A stretch of DNA of 64,000 bases, taken from positions 1 through 64,000 of the forward strand of contig NZ_JBALOQ010000004.1 in NCBI RefSeq assembly GCF_036962705.1, given 5' to 3'. The DNA is from Ferdinandcohnia sp036962705. GTDB taxonomy: Bacteria; Bacillota; Bacilli; Bacillales; Bacillaceae_L. Numbering within the stretch: position 1 is the stretch's first letter; every line of letters starts with the position of its first letter. This document shows positions 7,297-14,905 of the stretch, piece by piece. The notes below the pieces were generated by a model. That model made no database searches. It saw nothing but the letters and a program-made list of their open reading frames with translations, and had not been told where the DNA came from. The position numbers were made by a program, and so were the translations under genes.

Positions 7297-8727
7297 CTAT
7301 CTAGCAATATGCACTTTTAGCTGTTTGCCTTTTACGGTTGTATGTTTCATCGCTGCTAAAACAAGCTGGCCTTTTCCGTTTAGGATATCTATATATGTTG
7401 CGTTCTCCTGGATAGTGATGATTCCAATATCCTCTGCCGTTACCCCGGGTATTTTCGCAATCGTACCAACAAAGTCGACCACTCGCAGCTTCTTTTTCTT
7501 TCCGCCATTAAAGTAAAGCTTTAAAATATTTTTGTTTACTTGCTCTGCTTTATCATGTTTAGGACGTGGCATAGTGTTCATTTTTTCTACAAATGCCATT
7601 TTTGCACGAGCAACCTCGTCATTACTAGGAGATTCGACCATCCTAATTTCCTCTCCAATGTAGTCTTCAATTTCTTTTATTAAATCCTCTTCTCTCGATG
7701 TTGCAAGTGTAATTGCTTTCCCTGTTTTACCTGCGCGACCTGTTCTACCGATTCGGTGAACATACCGCTCTTTGTCCTGAGGTATGTCGAAACTGATGAC
7801 AAGAGAGATATCTTCAACATCTATCCCCCGTGCCGCAATATCGGTAGCCACTAGATAACGGAATTTTCCTTTTTTAAAATCATCCATAACGGCGAATCGA
7901 TCTTCCTGAACCATACTGCCATGGAGCTTGTCACAGGAATAATTAGCTTTTTCCAGCTTTCGATACAAATCGTCCACACCCTGCTGTGTCCTGCAGAAAA
8001 TGATACAACTATCCGGATTTTCAACAATCGTAATAGCCTTTAAAAGGGAGAGCTTGTCTTCTTCTTCCGTATGTAACAAAAAATGATTAATGTTTGCTTT
8101 AGAAACATTTTCTACATCAATATACGTTGCTGACTTCATATATTTTACCGAAAGATTTTCGATATCCTCCGGTAAGGTTGCCGAAAATAACATTGTAACT
8201 CGATCATCCGGCAGTGCTTTGATAATAGCCTCTACCTGCTCGATAAAACCCATATTCAACATTTCATCCGCTTCATCGATCACTAAAAATTTTAGATTAT
8301 CCACATAAAGGGTACCTTTTTGAATATGGTCCAGTACCCTCCCTGGTGTTCCGACAACAACATGCGTCTTTTGCTTCAGCTCTAGCTTTTGTCGTTCATA
8401 AGATTGCTTCCCAAATATGGCGGTCGCTTTTATTCGCTTAAAGCGACCGATACTGATAACATCATCCTTCACCTGTGCAGCAAGTTCTCTCGTCGGAGTT
8501 AAAATCAAAGCTTGTGGCTTGTTTTCCTCCCATTCAACCAATTCACAAATTGGAATCGCAAACGCTGCAGTCTTACCACTTCCAGTTTGCGATTTTCCAA
8601 CAATGTCTTCTTGCTTTAGTGCAACAGGAATGACCTTCGCTTGAATCTCAGTTGGGGTTGTATAACGCAGACCAGAAAGTGCTTTTACAATTTCATCACT
8701 TAAATTATATTTATTAAAACTATTCAT
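7297..8727 (-). CDS. dbpA: DEAD-box RNA helicase DbpA/YxiN
   Basis: This is an ATP-dependent RNA helicase of about 476 aa that in this family remodels the large ribosomal subunit by binding hairpin 92 of 23S rRNA. Motifs appear in order: Q motif (TPTEIQAKVIP), motif I AKSQTGSGKT variant, PTRELA, TPGR, DEAD (VIDEADEML), SAT, and in the second lobe ARGIDV and HRIGRTGRAGK. The last about 75 residues form the DbpA RNA-binding domain (KLYFNGGKKKKLRVVDFVGT), which sets it apart from CshA/CshB. The start at 8727 (MNSFNKYNL) has AGGTAG upstream. The longer in-frame start at 8772 lacks one. It is a single gene facing away from the MFS gene. Confidence 0.93.
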   Translation of the reverse strand: MNSFNKYNLSDEIVKALSGLRYTTPTEIQAKVIPVALKQEDIVGKSQTGSGKTAAFAIPICELVEWEENKPQALILTPTRELAAQVKDDVISIGRFKRIKATAIFGKQSYERQKLELKQKTHVVVGTPGRVLDHIQKGTLYVDNLKFLVIDEADEMLNMGFIEQVEAIIKALPDDRVTMLFSATLPEDIENLSVKYMKSATYIDVENVSKANINHFLLHTEEEDKLSLLKAITIVENPDSCIIFCRTQQGVDDLYRKLEKANYSCDKLHGSMVQEDRFAVMDDFKKGKFRYLVATDIAARGIDVEDISLVISFDIPQDKERYVHRIGRTGRAGKTGKAITLATSREEDLIKEIEDYIGEEIRMVESPSNDEVARAKMAFVEKMNTMPRPKHDKAEQVNKNILKLYFNGGKKKKLRVVDFVGTIAKIPGVTAEDIGIITIQENATYIDILNGKGQLVLAAMKHTTVKGKQLKVHIAR

Positions 8728-8915
8728 CAGAACTACCTCGTTTTTTCTTAATATTATAACCCATTTCCCCAATATGCTTGTTTCTCAAAATTTTGTCGAA
8801 TGATTGGTACTAATTCTCTTTGACAAATGCTTTAAGATGTAATAACTTAGTATAGTTCTTGAATAATAGGATTGAAGTTTAATGAATTAACTAATAGATA
8901 AAAAGAGGTGCATCG

Positions 8916-10109
8916 ATGACGGCAGACCAACGAAAAAAAATGATCATTTTGATGATCAATATGTTTATTGCAATCGGGAGTTTTGGAATTATTATTCCCA
9001 TTTTACCTGCTTATCTTGAATCGATTAATGAGGGTGGAAAAGCCGCCGGTCTCATGATCGCCATTTTTGCAGGAGCACAATTTATTTTTTCACCAATAGC
9101 TGGAAAGTGGACGGATCAATTTGGTCGTAGAAAAATGATTATCTACGGACTAACAGGTTTGACACTTTCCATGTTTATTTTTTATTTTGTGGATTCAATT
9201 TGGTTGCTGTATGCTTCTCGAATCGTAGGTGGGATAGGTGCTGCGCTTCTCATTCCAGCAATATTTGCCTATGTAGCAGATATCACAACGATCGAACAAC
9301 GTGCAAAAGGCAATAGTTATATATCAGCTGCTATGTCTCTTGGAATTGTTGTGGGACCTGGGATTGGTGGATTTTTAGCTGACTATGGGTTGAAAGTTCC
9401 CTTTTTAATTTCAGCATTGGTTTCCCTTGTATCGGTGATTTTCTCCTTTGCAGTTCTCAAGGAAAGTCAACAAAAAGTAGAAGGCTTCATGCCTGTTGAT
9501 GATGAATCAATGGCGAAAAAGCTAGTACGCTCAGTACGAATGCCATTTTTCATTCCATTGGTTATTACACTTGTAATGAGCTTCGGTTTAATGAATTTTG
9601 AATCGGTCATTGGTCTTTTTGTTGATAACCAATACAATGCAACACCGCAACAAATCGCAATGATGATCACATCAACTGGACTTGTAAGTGTGATTGTTCA
9701 ATTATTTGTTGTCGATCGTATGGTAACACGCTTTGGAGAAGGAAAAATCTTAAACATTTTTATTTCAGTTGCTGCACTCGGATTCCTTCTTTCATTATTT
9801 GCGAACAGTTTCGAACTATTTTTTGGAATTTCACTACTCATCTTCCTTGCAACTTCCATCCTACGTCCGGTGTTAAACACATTGATTTCGAAGCTTGCAG
9901 GTAATGAACAAGGATTTGCAATGGGGATGAACAACGCATACATGAGCATTGGTAATATATTAGGACCAACACTTGCTGGTTTATTATATGACGTCCAGAT
10001 CGTCTATCCATTTGTGTTAGGACTTTTACTTCTAATGGTCACTTTATTCATAACAATTCTTTGGCAAAAAAACGCAAAGACGAAAACTCGTGTAAAAGCA
10101 ATGATATAA
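8916..10109 (+). CDS. MFS multidrug efflux transporter
   Basis: This is a 397-aa major facilitator with 12 predicted helices. It belongs to the DHA1 drug/proton antiporter group, with motif A GKWTDQFGRRK (about residue 70) and the motif C-like MSLGIVVGPGIGGFLAD (about residue 145) expected for exporters. It is close in type to Bmr/NorA/TetA-like pumps, and the substrate is unknown. AAGAGGTG lies seven bases before the ATG. No regulator is adjacent, and a strong hairpin ends the gene, so it is monocistronic. It differs clearly from the second MFS gene at 45.4 kb. Confidence 0.88.
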   Translation: MTADQRKKMIILMINMFIAIGSFGIIIPILPAYLESINEGGKAAGLMIAIFAGAQFIFSPIAGKWTDQFGRRKMIIYGLTGLTLSMFIFYFVDSIWLLYASRIVGGIGAALLIPAIFAYVADITTIEQRAKGNSYISAAMSLGIVVGPGIGGFLADYGLKVPFLISALVSLVSVIFSFAVLKESQQKVEGFMPVDDESMAKKLVRSVRMPFFIPLVITLVMSFGLMNFESVIGLFVDNQYNATPQQIAMMITSTGLVSVIVQLFVVDRMVTRFGEGKILNIFISVAALGFLLSLFANSFELFFGISLLIFLATSILRPVLNTLISKLAGNEQGFAMGMNNAYMSIGNILGPTLAGLLYDVQIVYPFVLGLLLLMVTLFITILWQKNAKTKTRVKAMI

Positions 10110-10118
10110 ATAAAATAT

Positions 10119-10156
10119 GCGCATGGATTCAGGGATTGGTTACTGAAGCCATGCGC
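10119..10156. terminator. Shared bidirectional terminator
   Basis: A long stem (GCGCATGG plus ATTCAG paired with CTGAAG plus CCATGCGC) lies between the MFS gene and the convergent 125-aa gene. T-rich sequence follows on the plus strand and A/T-rich sequence on the minus side. Confidence 0.8.
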
Positions 10157-10163
10157 TTATTTA

Positions 10164-10541
10164 TTATTTATGGACTTTTGATCTGAGATTTTCTTTATAA
10201 GAGTGTATGATTGAATGTATTGTGTGTTGAAGGTCATCAGGATCAGATTCAAGGAATAACACCTCATGCTTTCCCGCTTGACTCGGATCAAATCCCTCTT
10301 CAGAGTTGAAGACTAACACGACCTTACCTTCAGGGAGATGATTTGATATAAACGAACCCACTTGATAAATATTGTACACATAGGATTGAGGCAAAAAGAC
10401 AAGTGACTCCTTGTACATTCGAAGCTTTTCGTAAAGCTTTGCCTCGTGTGCAAGCCACTCAACCTGAAACTCGCTATCCTCCAAACTTAATTCAAATATT
10501 TCTATCATTTTATCGTTTTCTACTATTGAAAATATTCGCAT
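10164..10541 (-). CDS. Hypothetical 125-aa protein
   Basis: This is a soluble acidic protein of 125 aa (MRIFSIVEND start, HKENLRSKVHK-type basic end). No family is recognised. The alternation of hydrophobic strands with helices (residues 45-90: SLVFLPQSYVYN, GKVVLVFNS, HEVLFLESDPDD) resembles a small Rossmann-like or receiver-like fold, but there is no phospho-acceptor pattern. It is preceded by a broken membrane gene on the same strand (stop seven bases upstream), so the pair probably once formed an operon. It ends at the terminator shared with the MFS gene. Confidence 0.6.
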   Translation of the reverse strand: MRIFSIVENDKMIEIFELSLEDSEFQVEWLAHEAKLYEKLRMYKESLVFLPQSYVYNIYQVGSFISNHLPEGKVVLVFNSEEGFDPSQAGKHEVLFLESDPDDLQHTIHSIIHSYKENLRSKVHK

Positions 10542-10547
10542 CCTAAT

Positions 10548-10821
10548 TCACACACCCTTTTTAATTAAAAATCGGCACAATACATTTTGAATCAGGTAAA
10601 TTATTAATGGTCCCATGAGTACGGATGGATAATAAATTCCTAGTACCGCAAAGACACCCGCCAGTAAAATCCTCGAAAATAGAGTCGACTCGCCATTTTC
10701 TTATCAACAGCTGATTTTAGCTTGTCATTATACCGTTAATTAGACGTAACTGAGGTTCCTTGTGTTCCTTTTCCGGTAGCTCATTTTCAAAATCGGGACC
10801 AAAATAATGTTTGGTCCGCAT
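10548..10821 (-). pseudogene. Small membrane protein gene with two frameshifts
   Basis: Reading the minus strand from the ATG at 10821 gives three consecutive pieces in three frames that together make a plausible protein of about 90 aa. They are a polar start (MRTKHYFGPDFENELPEKE), a basic middle (YNDKLKSAVDKKMASRLYF), and a hydrophobic end (RILLAGVFAVLGIYYP, then a Pro-containing second helix and RFLIKKGV stop). The switches lie near 10730 and 10680. Its stop is six bases before the 125-aa gene. I recognise no family. Either the gene is decayed or the assembly has two indels here. Confidence 0.5.
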
Positions 10822-11743
10822 CTCTATTATCTTCCTACTAGGTTTTAATCACTTCTTTTCCTCCAAAAAGTTGTTTTGGTTCGTTTCGTTCTTAATATTG
10901 AAATCAACTATATTTTATATCGAACGACCTGTATTAAAAACAAATAAAATTGGTCATTTTTTCTATATTATGACCATCATTCTCTATTTATCTCTCTTTT
11001 TCTCACTCTATCTCATTATCTTTTATTAAGAACAAAATAATGCTAAATAATGAACAATAAAAAACATCTAAAAAGAACAACTTAAAAATTAACGATCAAA
11101 AAGTTCTGTAAAAAGCACAAAAAACATTTGATCTCTTATAAAATAGAAAAGAAGATGACCACATTTTGGTCACCTTCTTCTATGAGTGAGACAGAGGGAC
11201 AGGTTCACTGCCCCAGAAAAATTTGGTAGAACAAAAGATCTGTCCCACTAAATTTACAAAGTTTTATTTTTCTCGATAAAAAGTAAAAACTTAACTCTTA
11301 TTCTTTCTCTTGGGAGCTACAACACAATCTTGAACAAGAATGTCGAGTGTTCTCATTCTTGGTATTTATTTTACTTAATTTTCCTTTTAGTGCATTTCTT
11401 TTTCTCACCAATTAGCTCAACACTACGATGTAAAAAATCTCTCTATTATTCATAATAAGAATAAAATGTATTCCAATTATGAATTTTACATATATTCAAA
11501 CAAAATGTAAACTCTTACATAATAAACAGCATGTGGAGGTTATGATGTGAGCAAGGTATTGAATTTCAATTTGGAAGCGATTTCATGTATTCGTAATAGT
11601 ATTTGGTGGCATGGTAGTCTTTGAAAATGGTGATCTAGCAAACTGGATGTTTCCGGGAAAAATGTTGAAATTGCATTCATACTATGAAAATTATTATCTA
11701 GTTTATAAAAAAATAATCATCTTTTATGGAAGGCGTGTGTCAT
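10822..11743. other. Non-coding stretch with relic gene start and relic terminator
   Basis: No convincing gene fills this interval. It holds an AT-rich stretch (a 72-codon frame at 10811-11029 is low-complexity Phe/Ile/Leu and overlaps the pseudogene) and a hairpin at 11149-11179 matching the regulator terminator at 13347-13377. It also holds GGGAC repeat pieces (11197-11252) and what looks like a decayed gene start at 11535-11720. There GGAGGT is followed by a GTG reading SKVLNFNLEA, and then, in a shifted frame, the hydrophobic piece VFVIVFGGMVVFENGDLANW. Confidence 0.45.
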
Positions 11744-13177
11744 ATGGAGATAAAAAAAGTAAATGAAGAAAAAAAGTTAGTAAATAAAGAACAAGAAGGA
11801 CTGTTAGCCCGCATGGGTTATTCTCTAGCAAATTGGAGTGAAAAGTGGTTCCCAGATGCCTATATTTTTGCTGCGGTTGCTGTTGTTATAATTGCTATTA
11901 TTGCTTTATTCATGGGAAGGACACCTGTTGAAATCGGCGTCGACTTCGGAACTCACTATTGGGATCTTATTCCTTTCACAATGCAAATGGCCTTTATCAT
12001 TATTACAGGTTACGTTGTAGCTTCTTCTAAACCGGTTCATAAACTAATTGCAAAGCTTGCAGAGATACCTAAAACAGGAAAAAGCGCAGTAGCTTTTGTA
12101 GCCTTTTTTTCCATGTTTACCTCTCTCATAAGCTGGGGTTTTAGCTTGGTGTTTAGTGGAATCCTAATTAAGGAAATTAGCAGTCGAGTAAAAGGGGTAG
12201 ACTACCGGGCAATGGGCGCTGCAGGGTTTCTTGGACTTGGAAGTGTTTGGGCATTGGGATTATCATCCTCAGCAGCCTTGTTAATGGCAACGAAAGCTTC
12301 CATCCCTCCCGATTTGTATGAAATTAGTGGTACGATTCCTATGTCAGAAACTATTTTCACATGGCAAAATTTAGTGATGATTGTTGTACTTATCGCTTTG
12401 TCTGTTTGGATAGCTTTTGTGTCTGCACCGAATAAAGAAAAAGCGAAGACTGCTGAAATGGCTGGGATTGATTATGGTAGAATCGGAACTCTCGAGGAAA
12501 AGAAGAAAGCTCAAAGACCAGGAGAATGGTTAGAATATAGCCCAATCTTAAATCTCTTATTAGTTGCTATCGGATTAATTTATATTATTAATGTAATTTC
12601 AAATACAGGACCAATCGCTGCACTTAATCTTAATAATTATAATTTTATGCTATTAATGATCGGATTACTATTACATTGGACACCTAGAAATTTCTTGAAC
12701 TCCGTCTCTAATTCAGTACCAGCTATTGGTGGCGTGCTCATTCAATTCCCTCTTTATGCAGGGATCTTCGGAATCTTAATGAATTCCGGACTGAATGATG
12801 TATTAGTAAAATTCTTTCTTTCAATTTCAACTGAAAATACATTTCCACTTGTCTCGGGAGTCTATTCAGCAATTCTAGGACTCTTCCTTCCTTCAGGCGG
12901 TGGAAAGTGGATCGTGGAAGCACCATACTTGCTCGTAGCTGCAAAAGAATTAAATGTGAGTATGGCCTGGATTGTCCAAGTTTACAATGCATCCGAAGCG
13001 CTTCCTAACATGATCAATCCGTTCTTTATGTTACCTTTATTGGGTGTCTTAGGCGTCAAAGCAAAAGATCTCGCTGGGTATTCTATGTTGCAATTGATTT
13101 TCCATGCTCCTGTTGTACTATTCTTAGTTTGGATATTAGCCAAAACAATGCCTTATGTGGCTCCAATATTTCAGTAA
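11744..13177 (+). CDS. atoE: Short-chain fatty acid transporter, AtoE family
   Basis: This is a 477-aa membrane permease of the SCFA_trans/AtoE family, known for uptake of acetoacetate, butyrate and similar short acids. There are about ten to twelve hydrophobic segments. Diagnostic stretches are MARMGYSLANWSEKWFPDAYI-like N-terminus, ISWGFSLVFSG, GLGSVWALGLSSSAALLMAT and PSGGGKWIVEAPYL. The start at 11744 (MEIKK) is preferred to the ATG at 11726 because GGAAGG lies about ten bases before it. No enzyme of acid metabolism is adjacent, so it is a lone transporter. A long hairpin follows. Copies of the same terminator hairpin bracket the gene at 11.15 and 13.36 kb. Confidence 0.88.
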   Translation: MEIKKVNEEKKLVNKEQEGLLARMGYSLANWSEKWFPDAYIFAAVAVVIIAIIALFMGRTPVEIGVDFGTHYWDLIPFTMQMAFIIITGYVVASSKPVHKLIAKLAEIPKTGKSAVAFVAFFSMFTSLISWGFSLVFSGILIKEISSRVKGVDYRAMGAAGFLGLGSVWALGLSSSAALLMATKASIPPDLYEISGTIPMSETIFTWQNLVMIVVLIALSVWIAFVSAPNKEKAKTAEMAGIDYGRIGTLEEKKKAQRPGEWLEYSPILNLLLVAIGLIYIINVISNTGPIAALNLNNYNFMLLMIGLLLHWTPRNFLNSVSNSVPAIGGVLIQFPLYAGIFGILMNSGLNDVLVKFFLSISTENTFPLVSGVYSAILGLFLPSGGGKWIVEAPYLLVAAKELNVSMAWIVQVYNASEALPNMINPFFMLPLLGVLGVKAKDLAGYSMLQLIFHAPVVLFLVWILAKTMPYVAPIFQ

Positions 13178-13182
13178 TTAAA

Positions 13183-13227
13183 ATGGGGTTGTTCCATAAG
13201 TTTCAAAAACTTATAGAGCAACCCCAT
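13183..13227 (+). terminator. Hairpin after atoE
   Basis: ATGGGGTTG and AAACTTAT arms pair across 45 bp (ATGGGGTTG...CAACCCCAT), starting six bases after the stop. There is no clean T run, so it may stabilise the mRNA end rather than terminate by itself. Confidence 0.55.
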
Positions 13228-13346
13228 AAATTAAGTTTATTCCAATTCGATTTGTTTAGTCTCTTTTTCCTAAATAGCATCCTACAAATTGACGACCAAA
13301 TCGCTCTTTAAAAAGCATTATACTGATTGTTCTCCAATAAAAAACA

Positions 13347-13382
13347 AAGAAGGTGACCACATTTTGGTCACCTTCTTCTATG
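13347..13382 (-). terminator. Terminator of the Crp/Fnr-type gene
   Basis: A 13-bp perfect stem (AAGAAGGTGACCA/TGGTCACCTTCTT) with a five-base loop is followed on the minus strand by TGTTTTTT. It is nearly identical to the hairpin at 11149-11179. Confidence 0.8.
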
Positions 13383-13404
13383 ATGGAACACGAAAACCGT
13401 GTCT

Positions 13405-14136
13405 CTAATGCACACCACCCGAAAATTCGCTAATCTCATATAAACGTTCAATTCGGTAAATTACAATTTTATGGTCATACATTTCGACGATTCCTTCGCG
13501 TTTCCAGCCGTTTAAAAGGCGATTGACGCTTTCACGAGTGGTGCCGATGAAATCACCTAAATCCTTGTTCGTTAACTCGATTGTGATGAGGATTCCATCC
13601 TTACATTTGACACCATGTGTTGTTGTTAGTTTGATCAATGTCGATGCAAGTGCACCTTGTTTATTAAGGAACAAGAAATCGTATAATTTGTTTTGCATGA
13701 TGCGTTGTGTCCAGCCAATCCAACCCATGAACTCTACTGCAAAATTGCCGAATTGGTATAATAATTTTTTTAAATCATTGATATGGATAATACCGACCTC
13801 AGTATCTTCTTCCACATCTGCACGATAATTATAGTATAGTTTTTCAGCGAAGCCGCCAAATTCTCCAATTAAACTTCCTTTTTCTTTAATAGATAACAAG
13901 AAGTCCTTCCCACTTCCTGATGACGCACGGAGCTTCACTCTTCCGGAGATCATATAGTACATTTTTTCTGCTTCCTCACCATCCCAAAAAAGGTGAGTTC
14001 CTGCTTCTACTTTTCGAATACGCATAATGCTTTTAAATTTATTTGAATTTTCTTCAGATAAAAATTGATCGATGCTTTCATTAACTGACTCTATGTGAGG
14101 AATCTCGTTATTTAGTTCCTGTATAATTATTGCCAT
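13405..14136 (-). CDS. Crp/Fnr family transcription regulator
   Basis: This is a 243-aa regulator with an N-terminal cyclic-nucleotide-binding-like beta barrel (FWDGEEAEKMYYMISGRVKL, GSLIGEFGGF), a long dimer helix (residues about 130-160) and a C-terminal HTH (TNKDLGDFIGTTRESVNRLL). The TRESVNR recognition helix belongs to the Crp/Fnr group. Unlike Bacillus Fnr it has only one cysteine (HGVKCKDG) and no C-terminal Cys motif, so it cannot carry that 4Fe-4S cluster. The start at 14136 (MAIIIQ) has GGGGGG seven bases upstream. It is divergent from nreA and beside the nitrate genes, so a role in anaerobic or nitrate control is inferred. Its ligand is unknown. Confidence 0.85.
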   Translation of the reverse strand: MAIIIQELNNEIPHIESVNESIDQFLSEENSNKFKSIMRIRKVEAGTHLFWDGEEAEKMYYMISGRVKLRASSGSGKDFLLSIKEKGSLIGEFGGFAEKLYYNYRADVEEDTEVGIIHINDLKKLLYQFGNFAVEFMGWIGWTQRIMQNKLYDFLFLNKQGALASTLIKLTTTHGVKCKDGILITIELTNKDLGDFIGTTRESVNRLLNGWKREGIVEMYDHKIVIYRIERLYEISEFSGGVH

Positions 14137-14329
14137 TTTGTATCCCCCCGCCATGACTTTATACTATAATCATACGGCTAATAATGAAAACAAGGTATCG
14201 GGGGAATACCTGAACTTTCCTTCCAAATTCCCCTATTTAATCCCCAGTGATTTTCCCCTAGACAAGCACACTCCCTAGCAAATCCCCCTAAAACAAGTCT
14301 AATTATCATCCTTTTAAGCAATAAAGTTA

Positions 14330-14341
14330 AGGGAATTCCCT
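14330..14341. promoter_or_regulatory. Candidate NreC-type operator upstream of nreA
   Basis: AGGGAATTCCCT is a perfect 12-bp palindrome of the form AGGG-N4-CCCT, about 105 bp before the nreA start. It matches the core of the staphylococcal NreC site (TAGGG-N4-CCCTA). An imperfect relative, AGGGAACCTCCCT (N5 spacing), is at 21606-21618 between the reductase operon and nreCB. Confidence 0.45.
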
Positions 14342-14445
14342 GACATACAATCACGTTAAAAAGATTTACAATAGATAGGAAGAATAAAAAATACGTTATT
14401 CATTTATATAAAGAGATCACCATCAGTGGTCGAGGAGAGATACTC

Positions 14446-14877
14446 ATGGAAGCGATACAAGTAGAAATAGAACAAAAACTACATGATTTGTGTACGAACA
14501 CCTCAAGTGATTTCTCTGCGATTGCACATGTTGATCAAGGAAATCAGACAATCCGCTGGGAGTATGCACATGGTTTTACAAATAATCGTTTTAAGAATAT
14601 GGTGATTCGACCTGGCAAAGGGTTATCGGGCTCTGTTGTCCGTTTTGGTACAACAATGATTTTGGACATTGATACACCAGATCGACAGCGCACTCGACTT
14701 CAATACCCAATTATGCTTGCCGAGAACCTAGTTTCAGCTGTTGCAGTCCCTATTCATATGAATGGCAAGGTTGGTGGAGTCCTTCTGATCGGCTCGCGCT
14801 CTGAAATAAAATACACACCAGAACAAGTGGAGCACCTAAAAAAGGTTGCAGATGAGTTAGCAGCATTAAAAAAATGA
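14446..14877 (+). CDS. nreA: GAF-domain nitrate receptor NreA
   Basis: This is a single GAF domain of 143 aa. In Staphylococcus NreA binds nitrate and relieves its inhibition of the kinase NreB. Recognisable stretches are the WEYAHGFTNNRF segment, RPGKGLSGSVVRFG and the LAENLVSAVAVPIHMNGKVGGVLLIGS end, typical of the Nre/nitrate GAF group. GAGGAGAG lies before the ATG. It is a soluble cytoplasmic protein. It is divergent from the Crp/Fnr gene and convergent with the narK-PAS gene. The NreC/NreB-like pair is 7 kb away rather than adjacent, an uncommon split of the nreABC set. Confidence 0.85.
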   Translation: MEAIQVEIEQKLHDLCTNTSSDFSAIAHVDQGNQTIRWEYAHGFTNNRFKNMVIRPGKGLSGSVVRFGTTMILDIDTPDRQRTRLQYPIMLAENLVSAVAVPIHMNGKVGGVLLIGSRSEIKYTPEQVEHLKKVADELAALKK

Positions 14878-14903
14878 ATCCCTAGATTAGGATTCATTTT
14901 TTC
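14875..14903. terminator. Terminator between nreA and narK-PAS
   Basis: TGAATCC-loop-GGATTCA followed by six T on the plus strand overlaps the nreA stop codon. The A-rich sequence before it gives a T run on the minus strand too, so it can serve both convergent genes. Confidence 0.75.
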
Positions 14904-14905
14904 TT

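Noticed and set aside
10811..11029. A 72-codon gene on the plus strand
   Set aside because: Low-complexity Phe/Ile/Leu composition, poor start site, and overlap with the frameshifted minus-strand gene. It looks like AT-rich background.
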